NCBI GenBank assembly: GCA_964495085.1
Contig: CAZBUK010000001.1
Span: 1-64,000 of the forward strand
Source: CAZBUK01 sp964495085
Lineage (GTDB): Bacteria > Bacteroidota > Ignavibacteria > T3Sed10-11
DNA length: 64,000 bases
Reading direction: 5' to 3'
Under the pieces are notes generated by a model that had not been told where the DNA came from, made no database searches, and saw only the letters and a list, made by a program, of their open reading frames with translations. Below, one piece after another: positions 56,109 to 64,000 of this stretch. Within the stretch, counting starts at the first letter, position 1; every line of letters begins with the position of its first letter. Made by a program: the position numbers and the translations under genes.

Positions 56109-56585
56109 CTACGTAATGAGATGCGTAATTTCCTGAAGTCTGCCGGCGGGGTGGCCGGACACGATATAGTTATGTACAATCTCCAATGCTTGACGCTGCC
56201 CCGGCCATACAAGTAATTCCCTGCCCAGCTCAAAATCACACCATCGATATTCGGAGTGTTCGTCCGAAAGTATCGGTTCGCTGTTCGGCTCTACCTCCGC
56301 AGCAAAAACCACGGTATGATGAACAAGGTCGTGTGCCGGATCGTAAAATAAATTCATATGCGGTACGGTATAAAACCTGCGGCATTCGATTCCCGTTTCT
56401 TCCCTGTATTCGCGATAGGCGGCGTCGTATCCCCGCTCCCCTTCCACTATACCTCCGCTGACGAACTGCCAGATGCCTGGATACAGTATTACCGACGGCG
56501 CCCGCTTGAGGAGCAGATATTCTGCGAGTCCCTCCTCAAGAGAAAAAATGACTACCTCTACGATCTCGCACCGATGTTCAGGCAC
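56109..56585 (-). CDS. NUDIX hydrolase
   Basis: A 158-residue protein with the complete Nudix box GGIVEGERGYDAAYREYREETGI at about 44-66, preceded by IWQFVSGG. Substrates are nucleoside diphosphates linked to another group; the subtype (dihydroneopterin-triphosphate- or dATP-like) cannot be told. Adjacent to the VTT membrane protein upstream and the PfkB kinase downstream. Confidence 0.9.
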   Translation of the reverse strand: MPEHRCEIVEVVIFSLEEGLAEYLLLKRAPSVILYPGIWQFVSGGIVEGERGYDAAYREYREETGIECRRFYTVPHMNLFYDPAHDLVHHTVVFAAEVEPNSEPILSDEHSEYRWCDFELGRELLVWPGQRQALEIVHNYIVSGHPAGRLQEITHLIT

Positions 56586-56617
56586 CCAGGGCTTCCTCCG
56601 TCTGTTCGCTGCTGGAA

Positions 56618-57220
56618 TCAGAGCACATACTTGACGAGTAAAAAACCGCCGACAAAGAGTATACCGAATAGTAAGGCAACATAGTTTAAATATTTATCTA
56701 TATAGAGTTTGATTGTCGGTCCGAAATAATAGAAAAACGCGGCGACGGCAAAGAAACGTATCGAACGGCCGATAAGCGATGCGAGAGCCAGCGTACCGAG
56801 CGGAATCGTCTCTCTGAATCCGGCGGCGATTGTAAAGACCTTGAATGGAATCGGCGTAAATCCCGCGACGATGATAGCCAGAAATCCGTTTTCGCGATAA
56901 CGTTCCAGAACTACGTCGAACTTATCGAGGACTCCGTATACCTCCAGAATCCGGGAACCGATTACCTCGAAGAAAGCATACCCGATATAATATCCCAGGA
57001 ACGCCCCACATACCGATCCGACAGTACAAACGACGGCGTAGATGAACGATCTTTTGGGGAACGTGACTCCGAGGGCAAGAAGCAGAATGTCAGGAGGTAT
57101 GGGGAAAAATGATGCTTCGACAAATGCAATTCCGAACAAGGCCCAGAGTGCATACGGCTTCGCCGCGAACGATTCGACCCAGTCCTTTAAAATTCTGAGC
57201 CATTCGAATATCTTCTTCAA
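56618..57220 (-). CDS. YqaA/DedA-like membrane protein with VTT domain
   Basis: A 200-residue membrane protein with five or so helices: YALWALFGIAFVEASFFPIPPDILLLALG (SNARE-associated/VTT start), VCTVGSVCGAFLGYYIGYAF, and FLAIIVAGFTPIPFKVFTIAAGF, where the G.TPIP.K motif is typical of DedA-family half-size YqaA proteins. These are linked to lipid scrambling or membrane potential. Single, probably co-transcribed with the NUDIX gene. Confidence 0.9.
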   Translation of the reverse strand: MKKIFEWLRILKDWVESFAAKPYALWALFGIAFVEASFFPIPPDILLLALGVTFPKRSFIYAVVCTVGSVCGAFLGYYIGYAFFEVIGSRILEVYGVLDKFDVVLERYRENGFLAIIVAGFTPIPFKVFTIAAGFRETIPLGTLALASLIGRSIRFFAVAAFFYYFGPTIKLYIDKYLNYVALLFGILFVGGFLLVKYVL

Positions 57221-57366
57221 TTTTGTTGGTATTCCTTCATGAACTTATGTCAAAGCTGTCTAATATAACAAATCCCGCCGGATATCTCAATATACCGGAC
57301 AGATGGATGGATTCCGGGTCGAGTCTGTTATCTATTCTACTTCACTTCGGTATGATGGGAGAAGGG

Positions 57367-58302
57367 CTACGCCCTCAGTCCGGGTATTCCCGCTGCGGTC
57401 TCCGCCTGCAAGACCCCGTCGCGTATTGCGTCTGCGGTTGCTTCCGCGGCAAGTTCCGCTACGAGGTCGAGAATACCGTCGATCTGACCTGTAGCGAGTC
57501 CGAATATGCAATCGCCGTCGTACGATGTATTAACCGGTTTCAATGCACGCGCCATTCCGATACCGGCTCGCTGACATACTTTATATACCTCCAGTTTTGT
57601 GAGCCGCGCATTCGTTGCAACGGCGACCAGAGTCGTATTCACACCGTAGCCGATCGATTTACCGACAAATTTTAGGGACGGATCTATCTCTGCCCAAAAT
57701 CCTCCTTCGGGATGTCGAGCTCCCGCAAGCACTTTCCCGTCCGTTGAGATGACGTCACCGACTGCATTGACAACCGCCAGTGCGGCTACTTTCAGATCAT
57801 TGTATTGAGATACTGCCGTACCGATTCCTCCCTTCATCTTGAATTCGGGGCCGAGCCACTTCCCGACCGTTGTCCCGGTTCCCGCACCTACGACTCCGCG
57901 TTGAACCTCATTTCCTGTCGCATATGTACAGGCCGCATATCCTTCGTCGCGGCCGGGTCTTACCCCTGCATTGCCGACTCCCAGATCGTACACAACAGCC
58001 GCGGGAACAATCGGCACCTTAGCGAATGCCGTAACATACCCTCTGTCGCGCTCGACAAGATATTGAACTACTCCTTCGGCCGCGGCAAGTCCGAATGCGC
58101 TTCCGCCGGTCAGGAGAATCGCGTTCACCTGCTGCATTGATTTTTCGGGAGCCAAAAGCGCGGTCTCTCTGCTCCCGGGGGAATTTCCGCGCATCTCAAT
58201 ACTGCCGACCGTGTTCTCGGGACAGAGGATGACCGTACAACCCGTAAAATTTTCACGATCGGTGTAGTGCCCTACCTGTATACCTTCGATTGATGTGAGC
58301 AT
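57367..58302 (-). CDS. P1 (S58) family peptidase, DmpA-like
   Basis: A 311-residue Ntn-type hydrolase: SIEGIQVGHYTDRENFTGCTVIL, LLTGGSAFGLAAAEGVVQYL, VGAGTGTTVGKW and GGIGTAVSQYNDLKVAALAVVNAVGD. The nucleophile is likely Thr in GGIGTA after autocleavage. Short DmpA homologues cleave N-terminal residues or beta-peptides; the natural substrate is unknown. Stands alone between the VTT gene and an RNA methyltransferase. Confidence 0.9.
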   Translation of the reverse strand: MLTSIEGIQVGHYTDRENFTGCTVILCPENTVGSIEMRGNSPGSRETALLAPEKSMQQVNAILLTGGSAFGLAAAEGVVQYLVERDRGYVTAFAKVPIVPAAVVYDLGVGNAGVRPGRDEGYAACTYATGNEVQRGVVGAGTGTTVGKWLGPEFKMKGGIGTAVSQYNDLKVAALAVVNAVGDVISTDGKVLAGARHPEGGFWAEIDPSLKFVGKSIGYGVNTTLVAVATNARLTKLEVYKVCQRAGIGMARALKPVNTSYDGDCIFGLATGQIDGILDLVAELAAEATADAIRDGVLQAETAAGIPGLRA

Positions 58303-58440
58303 GTGTTAGGATCGTTTCTGTTATGATCATTATTGTATGCATCGCAGTTTTCGTGTGAGATCCTCATATCGGATACGGTACTGTCCGTGCCGGCGACAGC
58401 CGATCCGTTATTCTGTATTCTCCGGCATGGTCTCCTGATA

Positions 58441-59244
58441 TCAGACTCCGGCAGAGCGGATAACAGAGAGAATTATGCCGGCGGCGACGCCGACATTGAG
58501 GGATTCCGCTTTACCGTACCGGGGGACGGTGACCGAACTATCGAGCTGCCGCCGAATTCCGCCGTCTATGCCCTCGGCTTCACTGCCGAATACCAGCACA
58601 CAGGGACACGTGGGGACGCTCTCGGTCAGGGAGATCCCCCCGTGCGTCTCGGCTCCGACGATTCTATATCCCTCGGATTTTAGTTTGTCGAGAATTTCTT
58701 CCAGATCTACGTCCTCGACAAAAGGAATATGGGTCATACTCCCGACCGAGGCGCGTACGACCTTCGGATTCCATATCTCCACACACCCGCGACCCAGGAG
58801 AACCGCATCGACTCCGAACCAATCGCACGTTCTGATAATCGCTCCGAGATTTCCGGGTTCGGCGATCCGATCCAATGCTACCATCAACGGCTTGCCGCCT
58901 CTTACCGGGATCGTTTCGAGAGTTATATGCCACTGATTGACGATAGCAACTATATGTTGACTCGTCACAGTATCAGCAATCTTCTCCAGAATCTTTTTCT
59001 CAACCTCGTGAGATTGAATGCCGCGACTCTCGAGCAGTCTCAGGATCTCCTGATTCTCTCCGCTCTCAGCGAACGTATCCGTGTAAACGACCGCCTCGAT
59101 CCGAACATGGCGGTCAGAAGTATTCAGCAGATCGGAAATACCTCTGATCCCTTCCACGATGAACTGATCGTAGAGCGACCTGTATTTCTTTTGTCTGAGT
59201 TTAGCGTAATGTTTTATTTTCTGCTGGCTGAACATTGCATGCAT
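58441..59244 (-). CDS. TrmH/SpoU-family RNA 2'-O-methyltransferase
   Basis: Start at ATG 59244 or 59235 (MHAMFSQQKIKHYAKL); upstream frame reads poorly. About 267 residues: substrate-binding N-domain (QKKYRSLYDQFIVEGIRGI) and a SPOUT domain with LDRIAEPGNLGAIIRTCDWFG, GCVEIWNPKVVRASVGSMTHIPF and ALVFGSEAEGI-like CPCVLVFGSEAEGIDGGI, plus SLNVGVAAGIILS. Probable rRNA or tRNA ribose methyltransferase; target unknown. Confidence 0.92.
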   Translation of the reverse strand: MHAMFSQQKIKHYAKLRQKKYRSLYDQFIVEGIRGISDLLNTSDRHVRIEAVVYTDTFAESGENQEILRLLESRGIQSHEVEKKILEKIADTVTSQHIVAIVNQWHITLETIPVRGGKPLMVALDRIAEPGNLGAIIRTCDWFGVDAVLLGRGCVEIWNPKVVRASVGSMTHIPFVEDVDLEEILDKLKSEGYRIVGAETHGGISLTESVPTCPCVLVFGSEAEGIDGGIRRQLDSSVTVPRYGKAESLNVGVAAGIILSVIRSAGV

Positions 59245-59398
59245 ATTTGTTGTTTCTGTCACCGGGTTATATTCCGTAATATAACGATTTCGATGTTCCG
59301 GCACACCAAACCGTACGGTTCTCACAGGAATCGGCCGGTCGAATTGCAATCGCCGGTTAAAAGATTCTGAAGAACGGTTCACCGTTTCGGGTGTGCCG

Positions 59399-59878
59399 TC
59401 ATAGATTATTTGTGTCCACTCTTTTCCGGTAGTAATATCTTGTTTGCCCCCGGGGCATATCTTCGAGCGTGCCGAAGATTTCATATCCGAGTTTCTTGTA
59501 AAACTCCGGGGCTTGGAAATCGACTGTATCCAGAAATACGCCTATGCACTTATTTTCGACGGCGTAGGCTTCCACTTTCTCCATGATCCTGGTGCCCCAT
59601 CCATGCTTACGGTGTTTTGCTTCGATCCATAACAGCGAGACATACACCCAGTCCCAGAACATAATGCATGCGGCGCCGCCGACGACCTCTCCCGTTCCGT
59701 CCCTGAGCGAAAAAAGTATTTGTCGGGGATCGCTCATATAGCCGGATTCCGAATTATATTCGACGAGCCGGTCATGAATAAATCTTATCTCTGCCTCGCT
59801 AGGCGAGGATTGTACGATCAGGTGAAGGTCGGATTTCATGAGTCCTCGTTCATGGTTGATTTCGAGTGCTTCGTTCAT
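59399..59878 (-). CDS. GNAT-family N-acetyltransferase
   Basis: A 159-residue GNAT protein with the CoA motif KHRKHGWGTRIMEKVEAYA near 90 and a DFQAPEFYKKLGYEIFGTL C-terminus. Upstream of ATG 59878 is AAGGAG at good spacing, which decides this start even though it overlaps the 8-TM gene by 29 bases. Substrate unknown. Confidence 0.88.
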   Translation of the reverse strand: MNEALEINHERGLMKSDLHLIVQSSPSEAEIRFIHDRLVEYNSESGYMSDPRQILFSLRDGTGEVVGGAACIMFWDWVYVSLLWIEAKHRKHGWGTRIMEKVEAYAVENKCIGVFLDTVDFQAPEFYKKLGYEIFGTLEDMPRGQTRYYYRKRVDTNNL

Positions 59879-60728
59879 AATTCTCCTTATCTTTTCTCTG
59901 TTGATCGATAAACAGAATCGATCCCGCGATGAGCAGAATTCCGGCCGAAACAGATCCCGCTAGAAGAGAGTAAGGATTCAATGCGAAGGAAAGCTCCGGA
60001 TAATCCAGGGCGGAATACCCGCCGGATCTGAATACCAGAAGCGCAGCGATCAAAAATGCCGAACATATGCCGGATGTCAGCAGGACGCTGCCGAGCGGCA
60101 TTCTCCAACGTTTGAGGTTCCATAATGCTATCCCGGCTAGAATACAAATTGCTGTCATCGTCAGAAATATCGCTACAACCATCGCAATTCGCCCGCTATC
60201 CGCAAGCGATAACCCGAAGACGAGGATAACGATCGTCATGAGCAATAGATATCCTCCGAGAACCGACAGAAGGACGGAAAATATCCGCCCCGCCAGACGC
60301 CGGCCGGTCGCAGGTTCGTCGGGGATATAGTAGACCGGATACTGTCTATTATATTCAGCCGGTGAGAATTTAAAATAATCGGCAGCCCGCTGCCTTGTAA
60401 GAAAATACCAATATACGACGACGAAAGGTAAACCGAGAGCGACTGCCGATAAAGATCCGTAGATGAATATGTTAAGGATCATCGAGATCAGGTAGGAATA
60501 CAACAGAAGCCATCGGCCCCAGTTCTTCCGGAGCAGCATTGCAAAACCGGCCGCCGCGTTACACAGACTGCCGGCAAGGGATACTGCCATCGGGAAAGCG
60601 GCATGTCCTTCGATTCCCATTTGACTGATGCTTTCGCCGGAGAACAGAAACGGAATTGTGATTAATGAGAGGATTCCGGAGACTAGCGCGAGAATGGCAA
60701 TGATGAGTACGCTGATGGGTGGTCGCAT
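59850..60728 (-). CDS. Unrecognised 8-TM membrane protein
   Basis: A 292-residue protein with about eight hydrophobic helices: near 7-30, 45-66, 73-110 (two), 150-178, 183-205, 212-232 and 255-275. A short polar loop holds YFKFSPAEYNRQYPVYY. I do not recognise a family; the overall look is like small membrane proteins of the DUF-type with paired helices. Its ATG follows the debranching enzyme stop directly (TGAATG), so it is probably translated from the same message. Confidence 0.75.
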   Translation of the reverse strand: MRPPISVLIIAILALVSGILSLITIPFLFSGESISQMGIEGHAAFPMAVSLAGSLCNAAAGFAMLLRKNWGRWLLLYSYLISMILNIFIYGSLSAVALGLPFVVVYWYFLTRQRAADYFKFSPAEYNRQYPVYYIPDEPATGRRLAGRIFSVLLSVLGGYLLLMTIVILVFGLSLADSGRIAMVVAIFLTMTAICILAGIALWNLKRWRMPLGSVLLTSGICSAFLIAALLVFRSGGYSALDYPELSFALNPYSLLAGSVSAGILLIAGSILFIDQQRKDKENYERSTRNQP

Positions 60729-62180
60729 TCAATCGGGTAGTATAGTGTCGTAAACATTCGGATCCTGCGGATTCATTTTTCCTCCGCCATGCCATTCGCC
60801 TCCCGTTCGTTCGATATTCCTGAAAACACCGATTCCCGCCCCGCCGTGATCATCCTGAGCGCCGACGAGCACAAGGAAACGCCAAACGGTCGAAGGACGG
60901 CCGAGGTATTCATTCGGCAGAGAAAATCGTATTTCCTTTTCGACTATATCGCCGAGCGGATCGACGATATCCTCCGGTGCCGGGCGATATTCGCTGAGTA
61001 TGTTGCCGCCGTCGTCGGTAACCCTGATGCCGCCGCCGACATAGACGGCCCGATCGAAATTGCCGCCTTCCGCAGTCAGAAGATAGAAAGAATTGGCGCC
61101 GGCGTCTCCCATACCGCCCTCACCGGTTCCCCGGTCGATGAGCACCACAGCGTACGTCAACTGAAATCCATATTCGGGATGGTAACCAGGATCGTGCAGA
61201 TTCCGGAAGCGCAGGGAAAAATAGCAATTCTCCTCATCGTACTTTACCGTAAAGCGAACGATATCAAGTATACCATCGCGGAAGTGAGGATTTGTCGGAT
61301 AAGTATAGGTTCCGTGCGGCCCCGAATCGTCGAATACAGGATCTTCCCGATCATACAGGACGATCGCATTCTCTCCGGGGGACTGCTTAACCGCCGAATG
61401 CGGAAGCATGACATACTCGGGCTGCTTCAGGGAAGTCCAATAATCGCGCCATTCCGGAACGGCTAACGATGCATTGTTCAGGGAGAATCTCTCACGCGAT
61501 CCGGTCAACTGCCTCGATTCGACGCTCATTGGAATATCGCTCCTGCGTACCGAAACCGAATCTGCACCGATGTATATTGTTACCGGATCGCCGGGAGTAA
61601 GTACAGTTTCAATTTCGAACGGATCCTTGCCTGCCGGGCCGAAGACGAGCTTGATAGCCAGCCGTTCAGTCAGGATTTCCGGAGTCAATACAACCTCCGC
61701 CTTTTCGTCGTCTCTCCGCAGAGTAATTCTTATCCGATCGCTGCCGAAAGGAATCGATGATTCGACCATCCCAAGGGCAACGGGCAGGCTTGGCCGCAAC
61801 GACAAAATTTGCAGGGATATATCGGGATAGAGACCGAGATAATCCTGATAGGCAGTGCGCAGAAATTCAGCGAGATTCCATGCCTGGGTAAATGTTCCCG
61901 ACAGCCGGGGCTCGGTCTCACCTTCTCTCGGGAACGCGTCGAGCAATTCGGAAAATGTACCGGCTGCGCCGCGATCGAGTATCTGGCGGATCATATTCGC
62001 GGTAACCTCGAAGACGAGATCCTGAAGCCCATACTGCACCGAGGCGCTGATCACCCTGCCGATCAGCCAGGTCCACACAATACCGTTATGATATGCGGCA
62101 TCCTGGACGTAGTATGGCGCGTAATGGTGATACGGATGGAAATTCGTATCAGCAGGCGACAGCGATGCTACCCCCCAGGG
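60729..62180 (-). CDS. C-terminal part of an exported debranching-type glycosidase with glucodextranase C-like module
   Basis: Continues the N-terminal part across the N gap. Reading without a start requirement, the frame begins PWGVASLSPADTNFHP and includes YYVQDAAYHNGIVWTWLIG and SGTFTQAWNLAEFLRTAY, all typical of the end of the amylo-alpha-1,6-glucosidase (GH133-like) alpha/alpha barrel. After that come about 150 residues of beta-rich linker and a module matching my memory of the glucodextranase C-terminal domain (DPVFDDSGPHGTYTYPT, FRDGILDIVRFTVKYD, then EWHGGGKMNPQDPNVYD). GTG at 62078 is only an artificial start. Confidence 0.85.
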   Translation of the reverse strand, partial: PWGVASLSPADTNFHPYHHYAPYYVQDAAYHNGIVWTWLIGRVISASVQYGLQDLVFEVTANMIRQILDRGAAGTFSELLDAFPREGETEPRLSGTFTQAWNLAEFLRTAYQDYLGLYPDISLQILSLRPSLPVALGMVESSIPFGSDRIRITLRRDDEKAEVVLTPEILTERLAIKLVFGPAGKDPFEIETVLTPGDPVTIYIGADSVSVRRSDIPMSVESRQLTGSRERFSLNNASLAVPEWRDYWTSLKQPEYVMLPHSAVKQSPGENAIVLYDREDPVFDDSGPHGTYTYPTNPHFRDGILDIVRFTVKYDEENCYFSLRFRNLHDPGYHPEYGFQLTYAVVLIDRGTGEGGMGDAGANSFYLLTAEGGNFDRAVYVGGGIRVTDDGGNILSEYRPAPEDIVDPLGDIVEKEIRFSLPNEYLGRPSTVWRFLVLVGAQDDHGGAGIGVFRNIERTGGEWHGGGKMNPQDPNVYDTILPD

Positions 62181-62190
62181 NNNNNNNNNN
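62181..62190. other. Assembly gap (10 N) splitting one glycosidase gene
   Basis: Exactly ten N. The two sides would be in the same frame only if the true missing length is 2 modulo 3, not 10 bases, so the apparent stop at 62168 is an artefact. Confidence 0.95.
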
Positions 62191-63808
62191 TCATCTCTCC
62201 CAGAACGGTGCGTAGCATTTCCCTTCTGGTCTCTTCATCCCGGACCAGTTCGAATGCAAATATCTGATTCGGTCTGACACGGCGATCAGGCGATCCGTCC
62301 CGATTGAGATGATCGTAGACAATCCGATCTTGCATGTTGACGAACTGACGGTTGAAATTATCTGCGAGAGTATCAGCGATCTGAGTCCATGCGTCCGCAC
62401 GTTCAGTATCGCCGGTTAACCGTGCGAGTTCCGCTCCGACTTTCAATTGCCTGTACCAGAGATATTGGATCTCCACCGCGCGGTTACCGCGCGGCGACCA
62501 TGGTCCGTCCGGTCCTACCGCATCCATCCATGTCTCGGCGTCGCCGTGTGTCATGAAATAATGCTCATCGGTATGATATTTCAACGCACCTTCGATCGAT
62601 CGTACCGCCACGGGATACAGTTCGGCGATCAGCTCGTCGTCGCCGGTGTACCTGTAGTATTCGTACAGTTCCCGGATAAACCAGGGCGTCCCGTCGGTTG
62701 TATTATAGATTACGGACTGTGTGGTAATGCGATTCGGAATGCGGCCAAAGGTCGGGCTGTCGGGATCTTTATCCTGGTACTCCGCAAATGATCTGAGTAC
62801 ATCGCGCGCTTCATGGAATGCGCCGGTTATGAGGAGAGCGCCGGAGAACGAGATGAACGTATCTCTTCCCCAATAGTTATTGAACCAGGGAAGGCCGGCA
62901 TAAATTCCCGGACCCGTCTGGTCCATTACGAGCGCATCCATTGACAACCGCGCCCACGCAAGAGCTTTATTGAATTCCGGATGCTCGGTGTGGATCCATG
63001 AATCCGACAGGAGATTCTGCATCCGCACTTTTCGTCTTTCGATAAACCCTGCGGCATCTGCTAAAACCTGGGCGGCCAGATCGACGGCGCTCTGCCTGTT
63101 CGTGTCTGCCGCCATGACGAAGCGGAAGCTCGAGCTCCTGCCGCCGGGTTCGATGCGGAGTTCTAGAGGCGCAACCGTTCGTGCCTCGTAAGCATCGGTC
63201 CTTTTATCCTGAGATTCGTCGGACTCGAGAATATGTACGGTATAGGCGGGTTCTGCGGTTATTGCGAGCCAGGCAGGAAATCCGGCCGGCCCGGGGGAGT
63301 CAACGGAGTTTTCTCGAACGACGGTGACGACGGACCCGGTTCGGTCGAAGCGGTAATCGGATCGATTCAGCGAACTGGAAAACCTGGGACGGAAAGACGG
63401 CTCGACGATCTCCTCCGGTACCGAGAGCTCCACGATGATAACATTCACGCTATCGAGCAGCGTGAAGGTCTCGACTACACCGCCGGGGTATCTGCGTATC
63501 AGTTGATGCGGCAGCACTTCGGCAACGGCATCCCTGCGTTTCCGGAGCAGATTCGTACCGTTGATGATGAGTTCGTAGTCGTCAAGCAGGTGCGTATCCA
63601 TGACGGTCCAGCCCATCCATCCGCTTGCATGAAGATCGCCGGTGAGCGTATAAAAGTGTCCGGCATTCTTATTCGTGTAACCGGCTTCCCTCGATCCGTC
63701 CCGGACGGTAATGCTCAACTCTTCTACTTTAACAGGGGAACCGTTTTCCATCGACATTGCCGTAGAGACAAAAAGCTGGAGTGTGAGAGCGTATATGTTT
63801 ATGTTCAT
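62191..63808 (-). CDS. N-terminal part of an exported amylo-alpha-1,6-glucosidase-like enzyme
   Basis: A signal-like start (NIYALTLQLFVSTAMS) is followed by a beta-sandwich N-domain (about 25-230) and an alpha/alpha-barrel: AGLPWFNNYWGRDTFISFSGALL, GRIPNRITTQSVIYNTTDGTPWF, DAETWMDAVGPDGPWSPRGNRAVEIQ and RVRPNQIFAFELVRDEE. These match glycogen-debranching GH133-type barrels, with the candidate catalytic acids in WGRDTF and the DAETWMDA segment. The signal peptide suggests periplasmic or secreted alpha-glucan breakdown, unlike the cytosolic debranching enzymes. It continues across the gap to 60729, about 1,000 residues in all. Confidence 0.85.
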
Positions 63809-64000
63809 TGCTTCAGAACCGAAGAGCGTTCATACCGGGATTTGTACAGGGAGCCGGATTTCGCGACAGACAGAGTCCGGCTTCAGTCCCAATTTGATAA
63901 AAAAAGAAGAACCATACAAGTTTTGTGAAAGCGATTATTTTTCAATATCTTTTCAGTTCACATGAACGGCGGCGATGGCCGTGCGCCTATTCCATTCATC
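63809..64000. other. Intergenic edge, possible end of another minus-strand gene
   Basis: About 145 AT-rich bases upstream of the glycosidase start. One minus-strand frame is open from 64000 to a TGA at 63953 (ending RTAIAAVHVN), which could be the C-terminus of an upstream gene, but too little is seen to say. Confidence 0.25.

Noticed and set aside
57240..57366. Hairpin CCGGTATAT / ATATCCGG after the P1 peptidase as a terminator
   Set aside because: The arms do not pair fully and no T-run follows.
62079..62180. Separate gene starting at GTG 62078
   Set aside because: The frame continues upstream with typical debranching-enzyme sequence up to the N gap, so GTG is internal.

Overview
The window is a metagenome-style scaffold (two runs of exactly 10 N, at 26546 and 62181) from a Gram-negative bacterium. 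It carries BamA/Omp85, a TonB-dependent receptor, a Wzi-like porin and a lipoprotein. Almost every gene is on the minus strand; only a phosphoesterase (14173-14874) and a small Cys-rich protein (19849-20055) are on the plus strand. Several traits point to the FCB (Fibrobacterota-Chlorobiota-Bacteroidota) neighbourhood or a related candidate phylum: a YbeY with a Bacteroidota-like altered metal motif, a DUF2795 protein, a TatD-radical SAM fusion, and SLBB and BY-kinase genes side by side. The phylum cannot be fixed from sequence reading alone.

Region 1 (1-13.9 kb) is a surface polysaccharide locus. It holds a NodU/CmcH-type carbamoyltransferase with a small membrane partner, a GT61, a NodZ-like fucosyltransferase, a GT2 with a broken GT2 remnant in front of it, a Wzt/Wzm ABC exporter, a DUF5672 protein, a WlbA/WbpB-like sugar dehydrogenase, a four-helix-bundle gene bracketed by near-identical palindromes, a minimal SLBB protein and a Wzc-type tyrosine kinase. 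The glycosyltransferase part is visibly more AT-rich than the rest. Region 2 (13.9-15.3 kb) is mostly non-coding and repeat-bearing around a lone phosphoesterase.

Region 3 (15.3-30.1 kb) has a UPF0182 giant membrane protein, a seven-heme NapC/NirT-like cytochrome, a divergent CPXCG protein, a TatD-radical SAM fusion, a lipoprotein/TonB receptor pair, metG, holB, an Omp85 protein and a DUF2795 protein. Region 4 (30.2-37.6 kb) has an M23 peptidase and then a compact housekeeping operon (unknown protein, ybeY, smg-like, topA, xer recombinase, hpf, hprK) bounded by visible terminators.

Region 5 (37.7-60.7 kb) is dense housekeeping: MBL hydrolase, gamma-carbonic anhydrase, DUF3108, CtpA protease, Wzi-like porin with a GT2, lysS, rluB-scpB-scpA-trpS, an HNH nuclease, aroC, a Do-type protease, recO-mtnA-PfkB kinase, NUDIX, a VTT membrane protein, P1 peptidase, an rRNA methyltransferase, an acetyltransferase and an 8-TM protein. 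Region 6 (60.7-63.8 kb) is one exported glycogen-debranching-type glycosidase fused to a glucodextranase-like C-terminal module, artificially split by the second N gap.

The only coherent multi-gene surface pathway is polysaccharide synthesis, export and modification. The most unusual items are the repeat-bracketed four-helix-bundle gene, the GT2 remnant, the debranching enzyme/glucodextranase C fusion, and the UPF0182-multiheme cytochrome neighbourhood. I found no CRISPR array, rRNA, recognisable tRNA or complete insertion sequence.
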